DNA from: Membranipora membranacea | Taxonomy: Eukaryota > Bryozoa > Gymnolaemata > Cheilostomatida > Membraniporidae | Direction: 5' to 3' | Length of the DNA stretch: 64,000 bases | Assembly (NCBI GenBank): GCA_914767715.1 | Contig: OU612067.1 | Location: 22,542,162-22,606,161, forward strand | Part shown: positions 56,423 through 64,000 of the stretch, piece by piece | Numbering within the stretch: the first letter of the stretch is position 1 | Layout: each line of letters begins with the position of its first letter | Notes under the pieces: model-generated | What the model saw: the letters and a program-made list of their open reading frames with translations, nothing else | What the model was told of the DNA's origin: nothing | Databases searched by the model: none | Made by a program: the position numbers and the translations under genes

Positions 56423-59400
56423 TCAAGCTCCGGTAGTTGCTTCCACTTTGCCTATCGTTGATTCATACCACTTTTCGAGCTGATCCAGAAATCCTGTGTT
56501 GGGACAGGCTGTTCTGTTGCATTGCTTCAATGCATCGTATCCGACCTAATAACAAAGGAGCTGACATATTGAAGCTGATAAAATATTCGTGTAATTCTGT
56601 TCTGCATGAATCCTATTCAATAATGGATTTTATATATTTATTCTAGGAGTTAGAACACGTCCAAGAGATAGTCCCCAAAATAACAATGATTGATAGAATA
56701 TGAATCTGGATTAATCACACCTGACTCTTGGTTTCTACATAAATGTGGGTTGTTGTTGGAAATCAACCATTTAACTGATCTCTAACCAGTGCAAACCCTA
56801 CATTTTCCTCCAGTGACTCTGCTCCCCAGAGGTAAAATCCTGGCTTTAATGCCTTGGGAACATTACTCTCTGTGGCAGACTATTTTGTCTACTGATTAAT
56901 TTCCTAGAACGTTAATGATGCAAAACCTGCCAATATAGGGGATATGGTGTATATACTGGATACACTCAAATAATCCCCAACACACTGAAGGTTTCCCTAA
57001 CATTGAATCATCTAAAATCTTCGACATGATATATATACACTGTAAAGTCTCTGATATCAAGACATCTAGGAGGATTTTACGCCACCTTACCTGTACATTT
57101 GCCCTTTTCTTATACATGAGATAAGCGGTACAGACAGCTGCAGATCTGCTGTAACCGAGCTCTGAGTATACTAGCACCGCATCCTTCTTTTCTGTGTGAG
57201 TGTCGATAAAGGCACACACTGTACTCAAGTGTTCTGATAAGGCACAGTCTACAAATAATCATACAAAACCAATATTATTAGGATGCCTAACTGACGGTTT
57301 CTAATTTGGAGTTGCCCTCCTGATTACTGAGGTAAGACAATAATGTTACACACTTGAGAAAATAATAGTTACCTCTCCAGTCTGATAATGATGAATGAAT
57401 GTATGGGAAATAATTGCATCAATGGCCAAAATTTGTCCCGCTGGTTTTAGTCAGTGACAAAATTTCAATCCCTTATATTTATTTGCTATCTCAGATTATT
57501 AAAATCGGGTAGATTGGAAAATTTAAAAAAAATCTGCCCATCAGATATATTCGCACAGATGCATTTCATTATAACTGATATAATCTAAGGAATGTGAGAT
57601 GAAATACATAACAAGCAGTATGAAAATTAAAGCAGTGGATACACTACTCCACTAGTTTTATTTCTCATTTCACTATTAATTACCTGGATCATCAGACAGC
57701 GGTAGGTGTATGAAGGCAGCAGGGTTATCGCTTTTCTGTAGTTCACTCTCAGGTTTGTTAGGTACACATGCTACAGTACCCTTAATCTTCAGGTCCTTGT
57801 ATACATGCGGAGCTGTAGCCTGCTCGAGATCTCCCATATACAAGACACCAGGTATAACCTCCATCGGGTAGGTCCTTATATCATCTAACTCCTGTAGAAT
57901 GGCGAAGTTATAGTCTCACTGGTACACACCGATATGAATGCCAAAATGAGATTGTTTTTTTATAGCTGGTTATGTGGGTTAAAATCGCAAGTGTTGTCTC
58001 CGTCCGAGGACTGAGAAATACGTATTCGGCGCCAAGTTGCTCTCAGTTTGCAGGCAGGTCGGAGCACACCTGGGGCTTCATATGAGCCCAGTAGTCAGTA
58101 GACCGCAGGGGGATTCGAACCCAGGACCTTCAACGCTTGCGTGTTAAAGGGCAGGCGCTCTAACCAACTGAGCTACCTCCTACTCCTACTTAACTGCTTG
58201 TCATGGCAGGCATTCTTATTAGATCTAAGTCAATATCTAGTTATCAATAAAAAGCCCAAGGTGGTTACAGGGAGGGAGAGAGAGAGAGCCTAAGTTGTAG
58301 ATACTATATTTACTACTATTGAGTTTTTCATGATCTACAAAAATATGATGCTGGGGTGAAGTCTAGCTAGATATTCTTACCGTCCCGATTTTGCCTATCT
58401 CACACCGATTTTACCTTCATTTAAAGTAAGTTTGAAACAAAAGGATGTCAACCAACAAGTGAATTAGGGTTGCAGATTTCTGATGATTTTCGTTTAATTA
58501 TCCTACCTGAGGTAACCAGAGTATTTTTTGTGTACGCAGGAAGGGATACAGAGCAGAAAATCTTTCATAACCTCCACACAGAACTTGTACTGCATTCTTA
58601 CTACCACTCTCCATAAGAAGCTTAGCTAACACTAACGCCGGAGATTCTACAATGGATATAAAATGTTATTACACAGGCCTGTAGTTCTAGGGGAGGTTGG
58701 GAGGCACTGCCTCCACTAGAAAGCTAAATAAAGTGGTCTAAAAACACAGTAATTGAATAATCCATGTCAGAATCAGGTCCTCTGGGATTCCAATTTGCTA
58801 ATTGTATGTCTCAATTTGCTTGGGGAGGAGCTTACAGAACCCCTCCTGGTGATGCTTTGCACACCCCTTGGCCTCCCCTACCATTTTGCTAAACTACAGC
58901 CCTGTTATAGTGTGTGTCTTGGCCGCCCTAAAGGATGAAAATATGTAAGTTTACTGACCTGAGTCAAGATAACTGCAGTCACAGAATTAGATATTAGCAA
59001 ATTTAGGTTTTCAAATATTATTTGTTAGTATTACTGATGAAACGACAAAAATAAACTGCAAGTTAAACTCTGAAAAATTATCTACTTCATTTAGCCAAGG
59101 TTATAGTTCGGGTAGGTTTCCGTCACATACTCAATTCCATCAACATGAAGGAACTAGATAAATGGGCATAAGCTGTTTTCTCTATTTCAGTATGACAGTT
59201 ATGATTCAAGTTTTCAGGTACAAATCAGAAAGGTGTGTATGAGTAAACACCAACTAGTCAATGTGTTGGCTCTGATATGGTTGGCTGTTGGGTGGGTAAA
59301 AGAGCCAATGCCGGGTCACAGAAAGTACCTATTGAGATATAATGATAGTGAAACTGAGTCATTTGACACTAAAACATATATATAGGTACTTTCAGGAAAG

Positions 59401-60875
59401 TACCATCTGCCCTGGCATTGGTTCTTTTCCACACCAGCCAATCAGAGTCAACACATTGGCTAACACATACCTTTGTTCTCCAGTGAGTCTGTTGTACCAT
59501 CATATACAACAACGTACTTTTTACATTCCACCTCTGAGTCGTACGGCAGCATATACTGTCCGTGAGTGTCCTGGATATGAGGTAATACAATGTGTGAGAT
59601 TTATAACAGTGGAGAAATGGGACCAAGAAACAAGGGGATACCCTGAGGAATGAAGAATTAGCAGGGGGAAGGTTTTATCCACACCACATGCTGAAAATAG
59701 CAAAGTTTATGGCAAGGTAGCATATACTCAACCTCAAAAGCCACCCTCTATTTTAAGAGCTCAACCGATAGCTAATGTGATTTTGTGGTACTCTCATTGA
59801 ATGTTTGATCATTTGAGCATTCAGCTGAGGGATTAGTTGAGCTTGCCATGCATAACTAACTTTCTTACTTTCTAACTTTCTTACTTTCTTAACTTTCTTA
59901 CTTTCTAACTAACTTTCTAACTTTCTTACTTTCTTGAATGAAATTACCACTCATTTTTTCTTGTCTTAAATTTTTTGTCCCATCAGCCTGAGTGCTTAGG
60001 TTTAAATATGCTGTATTTTACAATTCCCTGAAATCAAATTACGCATGCATGTTAATCTGATGACATACCTTTTTGACAGACTTTGCAGTGAGGACATGAC
60101 TCTCGTTGTACTCGTTTGTGTTTCTTGCATCTATAAGACAAATTAAGTTGTCAAGATGTCTTCTACTAACAGTAATGGTCTTCGACCCATGATTTGACAA
60201 GACATGCCAATAATCTAATACCGAACAAACTGTACAGGATCAAGTTTTGTTGTCTTAGATTGGCAGTACCCAGGTTTGGCAGTTTAATCTTTGACATAAT
60301 TATGCAACAATGTTTTACTTCAACACAAAAAGATGCCAAGGACAATGGCTCAGTAAATACAAGTACTACAAATATTATCTAGGTATCAAAGTTCAGTGAA
60401 TGCTATGTCTGAGAAAAAACAAAGCATAAGAATAACTGAACAAGAGAGTATGACATATCAGATTAGCCAATGTGTCGGCTCTGATTGGTTGCGTTGGAGA
60501 GAGAGCCAATGCCAAGTTAATCATGATACTTTCAGGAAGGTACCATAACAATCTTTTCATTGCCTACCTTGGAAAATGTGAGTTGATGTATAAGTAAAAA
60601 TTTGGTGATCGTACTCCACTCAACTAGCCTGTCTTGACAAGCTTTATTGTGTGGGGAGGGGATACCCGGCACCACCCCACAATCAAAGCTTGTCAAGACA
60701 GTCTACCATTCAACCAACCTGAGGTCACACATTGGTTAATATCAAATATGTAATACATACCAAGCAGGAGAAGAAAATTAGGATCACTAAGACACGGATA
60801 TTGGAATGACTCATTGAGAATATTGTAGAGCTGTGTCGGCTCCATAAGCGACATAAAATCTTCATCTGAAGGCAT
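56423..60875 (-). CDS. STYXL1: STYXL1 (MK-STYX) orthologue, catalytically dead phosphatase, 301 aa
   Basis: MK-STYX is a pseudophosphatase, studied in mammals in stress-granule and mitochondrial apoptosis contexts. Seven exons on the minus strand: 60875-60761, 60130-60069, 59570-59471, 58646-58507, 57891-57684, 57248-57091 and 56545-56423; the frame closes and total length is near the 313-residue human protein. The N-terminus ([20 protein letters not shown], then [19 protein letters not shown]) is the rhodanese/CH2-like domain, including [17 protein letters not shown]. The dual-specificity-phosphatase-like domain starts at [20 protein letters not shown]. The P-loop reads [14 protein letters not shown], so the catalytic HC is YS (Y236, S237) while the loop Arg (R243) remains. 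The protein ends [17 protein letters not shown] plus a short tail. Loss of the Cys is shared with vertebrate STYXL1, which supports orthology over an active DUSP. Confidence 0.94.
57970..58180 (-). mobile_element. tRNA-derived SINE, best-preserved copy, in STYXL1 intron 4
   Basis: On the minus strand the head reads GGAGGTAGCTCAGTTGGTTA (A box), then GGGTTCGAATCCC (B box). A body follows with GGCTCATATGAAGCCCCAG, GTGTGCTCCGACCTGCC and CTGAGAGCAACTTGGCGCC. The tRNA-like part lacks a matching acceptor stem, so it is a SINE, not a tRNA gene. Confidence 0.85.
58674..58904. mobile_element. hAT-like MITE with CAGGGCTGTAGTT ends (copy 1)
   Basis: CAGGCCTGTAGTTCTAGGGG at the left is mirrored by AAACTACAGCCCTG at the right. 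The inverted partner is at 62433-62669. CAG...CTG ends fit hAT elements, but no clean 8-bp duplication remains. It lies 28 bp upstream of STYXL1 exon 4. Confidence 0.65.
59253..59462. repeat. ~210-bp inverted repeat next to a STYXL1 splice donor
   Basis: CAATGTGTTGGCTCTGATAT is mirrored by CAGAGTCAACACATTG, and GAGCCAATGCCGGG by CCTGGCATTGGTTC. AAAGTACCT is mirrored by AGGTACTTT. It begins within 10 bp of the exon 3 donor. A partial copy is at 60468-60550. Confidence 0.75.
59865..59938. repeat. CTTACTTTCTAA-type low-complexity repeat
   Basis: Irregular tandem units of TTTCTTACTTTCTAAC in a STYXL1 intron. Confidence 0.7.
60468..60550. repeat. Partial copy of the CAATGTGTTGG inverted-repeat element
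   Basis: GCCAATGTGTCGGCTCTGATTG, GAGAGCCAATGCC and ACTTTCAGGAAGGTACCAT match the element at 59253-59462. Confidence 0.6.
60625..60705. mobile_element. Palindromic MITE, TAGCCTGTC family (copy 4), 9-bp flanks
   Basis: TAGCCTGTCTTGACAAGCTT is mirrored by AAGCTTGTCAAGACAGTCTA. The flanks CCACTCAAC and CCATTCAAC agree at 8 of 9 bases. It lies in STYXL1 intron 1. Confidence 0.82.
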
Positions 60876-61057
60876 TTTTCAGTCCTAAGAACAGAAATAA
60901 AATTAAAAGCATAATCAAGTGCAAGAAGAGTACTAGGATTAGGAGACATTGCCCCTAGTTTAATGAGTTACAACTTATACATGTGTTTTCATGTTGCAAT
61001 CTCCATACATTCTTGGTATTTATCAGTATGTTGTGGAATAGACCATCAAACCGTGTA

Positions 61058-61092
61058 TAGTCTGTCTTGACAAAGCTTGTCAAGACAAACTA
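61058..61092. repeat. Minimal TAGCCTGTC-family palindrome (35 bp)
   Basis: TAGTCTGTCTTGACAAAGCT continues directly into its mirror TTGTCAAGACAAACTA with almost no loop, as if the centre of a longer element had been lost. Confidence 0.6.
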
Positions 61093-62432
61093 AGGTCTTG
61101 TACTTCTTCAGTCTGTATCTATATGCCACTACATATACTGTGTTAGTTATCAAATTCAGCGCATTCAATCAGTAGATAAGTATACTCTAATGAAGTGAAG
61201 AGAGAAAGAGGGGCAACCCCAGTGCTCAAATTCAACAAACTTAAGGTAATGTAGAATGGCCAGATAGTTCACAATAGACACTCAATGAGCTGTCCAAAGC
61301 GATTTAGCAAAAGAAGCACAAAGGTATTGCTTAAAAAAGACATGAATTCAGTTTAACACATACCCAAATAAAAAGGCACCTGTGTCAAAACACTTGCTAG
61401 TAAAGTGAAACTACTAAGAGACTGTTTACAGTGATTGTAAATCATAGGATATCACTTCGCACATAGAATTTATTATTCAGTTAACATGTAAGGGTTTTAT
61501 ACGGTATAATACACCATTAAATAATAACGAATTGTATTGATATTATTTTATTTGAACATTATACTCACATGTATGACTTTATATGACAAAAATTCTAACT
61601 TGTGTAGTGATACAGTTGCTATAGTTTCACAACAAATTGATTAAGAATTATCTTCTCACTAATAATGGAAAGACAATAACATATAGATTTGATACAACCA
61701 AAATAACTACTGACTGCAGGGCTGCTGGCTGTCATCAGGGAGTTCGGCCGCTTGCCCATCGCTGTCATTTCCTCTGTTCTACCGGCCTTGATGAGTTCAT
61801 TACTATGATTTTGTTTCATATTCATGTTTTTGACGCTTTCTCAATTCAGGGTCGTTTTAAACTGGATATTTGAATCTCTCATATCTTAGCAAGTTTTGAG
61901 GTCATGCTTGATTTTCATCATTTTTTCTTCGAAGGTGAGAATAAGGTCAAGGGATGTTAACGACACTAATGAGAATTCAACTCTGAACTGAATCAAAACA
62001 CCCTCACAAGCTGATAAAGCATTACTTTATCACAAAATCATAAGATATGTTTATATATTGCGTGGCTTTGAGTACAGCCTATCCTCTAATGCAAAGAGTA
62101 GGAATTCTCAAATATGCCTTACACATGTGAGGCGCGATCTCATCAGAAATTATTTTTTCATCGATGTACAATTTTTCGAGGGATAAGCAAGATATCCACA
62201 ACATTTTCTTAGTTTTTATCCTATTTATAACTCAAACAATTCCTTTTTTAAATTTCAGCATAATTGGCGAGTGATAGTGGGTAATATAACAACATAAATA
62301 TATCAGCTATTTTATCATGACCTCCATCTGAACATTACACAATAAATCTCCTTTTCAACTTGTTGATCCTAGTAGTGGCCATCGGTGCTATTGGTCAACT
62401 GTAACAAGTGGTTTAGATTTGAAATGATTATA

Positions 62433-62669
62433 CAGGGCTGTAGTTTAAAAATAATGATAAGGGAGGCAAAAGTCAGATGCGAGTCCGGAGCATCATCATG
62501 AGGGGTTCTGTAAGCTCCTGATCAAGCAAATAAAGGCATATAATTAGTAAAATGTTAATCTTAGTGGAGCCGATTCTGACGTAGATTATTCAGTTATAGT
62601 GGTTTTAGGCCACTGTATTTAGCTTTCTAGGGGAGGCAGAGCGTCCCTGCCCCTAGAACTACGGCCCTG
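62433..62669. mobile_element. hAT-like MITE with CAGGGCTGTAGTT ends (copy 2)
   Basis: CAGGGCTGTAGTTTAAAA at the left and CCCCTAGAACTACGGCCCTG at the right. It is the reverse-orientation relative of 58674-58904, sharing TAGCTTTCTAG, GGGAGGCAG and GGGGTTCTGTAAGCTCCT words. Confidence 0.65.
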
Positions 62670-63096
62670 TATACTAGACACGAACTGGAGCTCAGATTCT
62701 AAGTGTGAGATTTCACCGATTAGCACTGTAACAGATGATTGATTATAGCCTTTGCGGTGCTTACTTTACGCATCACTTACCAACGAAGCAAGCTAATTAT
62801 ATTAATAATACTATCCCTGAAGGAGCTGGAGAACTTACTCTCCAGTCACAAGTGAGGCGAGAAGAGAGAAATCTATATCAGCCATAAGTCAACAAGTGTT
62901 CATAACGGCAATTATTATAAACGTTACAGTCGAGCGAGAAGTGAGTGGAGTCAAAATAAACGTGGTGGATTAGATCTAACATTGTAGCAATCTCAGAGTA
63001 CCTTCAACTACTAAATCAGCTGGACAGTTTACAAGTGCGAATAAAGCTTTGGTATAGAAGACAAACCGGGACCTACTGTTCTGAGTACTAACAATA

Positions 63097-63861
63097 ATGA
63101 AAGCAATATATCTTTTTGGATTAATTGCCGTTGTCGGCACAGCAGTCTATGGCAGGTAAGAGTATATGGTAAAATACACTTTGCTTTTCTCTTCCATCAT
63201 CCATTCCATCATCATCATGTTGTAACTAAATCATATCGGAAATCATAAGCCATAAATATATAATATAGCTATCCTCTTGGAGAGGCTGGGGAAGGGAGGG
63301 AGGGACGAACAGACAGACGGACGGACGCTTCTGCGTTGTTTTCTGGGGATTGCATACAAATCTAGGAAACATCTTGGGGAATTTTGTTTCCACTGCAGCA
63401 AGCTTCAGCTCACTTTTTATTGGTAGTAATAAAGGTTGTTTGAGTTTAAGCATACATTCGGCGATTATTTGGAGATAAGAATGCTGGATTCTGAACTATG
63501 TTTGTGTTTTTGCTGTGTCTAAAGTTATATGCAGATTGGGTTTTGATGTCGCAGATGAACTCAAATATACTTTATTGTAATTTGTATTTTATGAGGACAT
63601 ACAGGTTGGAAATACCAATTTATGATTTTATGGGGCCGAACAGTATCTCATGATGTGTTACTTGTATTTTACTTACCATTTAGGAAACTGGAAATTGTGG
63701 AGCTTAAGCTAAAGGCCGACTCCTCCAAACATCACAGCCATAGCCTGTGCTCTAAGAAATCACTGGATACCTGTCAGAATAAGTTTCAAGGGCATGTGAG
63801 AGCCGTGTCCTCAGACAAAGATGCTACAGATAAACAGGACCTCTGGTGTGAAGTTCTCTCG
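63097..63861 (+). CDS. Start of a secreted protein gene (truncated by the window edge)
   Basis: Exon 1 (63097-63155) encodes a clear signal peptide, MKAIYLFGLIAVVGTAVYGR, with a hydrophobic core and a small-residue cleavage region. A GTAAGA donor follows. Exon 2 (63684-63861) continues in phase as KLEIVELKLKADSS, then a His/Ser-rich patch (KHHSHSLCSKKS) and Cys residues at SLCSKK, LDTCQNK and DLWCEVL. It ends at a GTGGGT donor. The remaining exons are off the window. The product is probably an extracellular Cys-containing protein; I do not recognise the family. The signal peptide exon is more certain than the second exon. Confidence 0.55.
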
Positions 63862-64000
63862 GTGGGTAGATCATTTCTAAGCCACTGGCCATGTTGTGGA
63901 AGTTGGTTTCATTGGGGTCCGACAAAGCCGTTACTGCAGTTGGGAAATAGTACAATATATTCATTCAGATGTTAACCCTTGTCTCTTTGAGTATATTACT
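63862..64000. other. Window end, presumed intron
   Basis: Sequence after the putative exon 2 donor of the secreted-protein gene. The frame stays open for a further stretch, to 63975, so exon 2 could alternatively be a longer terminal exon. Confidence 0.35.

Larger units (their letters stand above)
60876..63096. other. Divergent promoter region between STYXL1 and the secreted-protein gene
   Basis: No further gene is seen. It holds a minimal palindrome at 61058-61092 and a hAT-like MITE at 62433-62669. Confidence 0.45.

Noticed and set aside
58106-58180. Possible tRNA gene (good A and B boxes, minus strand)
   Set aside because: The two ends do not pair as an acceptor stem and the sequence continues into a shared SINE body found at two other sites.
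1-64000. CRISPR array, prokaryotic operon or phage-like system
   Set aside because: Spliced genes, SINEs and MITEs show nuclear animal DNA. The tandem repeats have no unique spacers and no cas-like genes are present.

Overview
The window is nuclear DNA from an animal. It is AT-rich, its genes are split by many GT-AG introns of roughly 100 to 1500 bp, coding density is moderate, and the non-coding DNA is full of short hairpin transposons. The recognisable genes (bleomycin hydrolase, a p24/TMED cargo receptor, BRD10/KIAA2026, STYXL1/MK-STYX and a caspase-family protein) are metazoan. Compact introns, about one gene per 7 kb and strong divergence from vertebrate sequences fit an early-branching invertebrate. 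A sponge is my best guess, but the sequence alone does not prove it.

Layout. 562-6218 (+): 3' half of a bleomycin hydrolase gene whose 5' exons lie left of the window. 7242-12425 (+): an unrecognised 547-residue protein with a Cys-rich, probably zinc-binding centre. 14791-17020 (+) and 25785-21576 (-): two intact convergent paralogs of a family I do not recognise, sharing the same four-exon structure. 30986-29438 (-): a divergent caspase-family protein with a C-terminal membrane anchor and a second candidate first exon at 31798-31783. 32091-33145: an inverted, partly tandem copy of the 5' end of the 14.8-kb paralog. 37726-34680 (-): a p24/TMED protein. 40201-55750 (+): a 22-exon BRD10 orthologue. 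60875-56423 (-): a STYXL1-type pseudophosphatase with rhodanese-like and dead dual-specificity-phosphatase domains. 63097 to the right edge (+): start of a secreted protein gene.

The genes do not form an obvious pathway; this looks like an ordinary mixed neighbourhood. The unusual stretch is 13.9-33.1 kb, which was built by several local duplications: inverted paralogs, a promoter-plus-start-codon copy, a direct repeat flanking the caspase gene and a duplicated caspase first exon. At least two families of palindromic elements with 9-bp target-site duplications (a Mutator-like signature), a 613-bp foldback with 8-bp flanking repeats, tRNA-derived SINEs and several other MITE-like elements fill the introns and intergenic DNA.

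Exon boundaries were set by hand from GT-AG sites, reading-frame phase and, where possible, remembered family sequence. Every model given closes in frame. No RNA data or database search was available.
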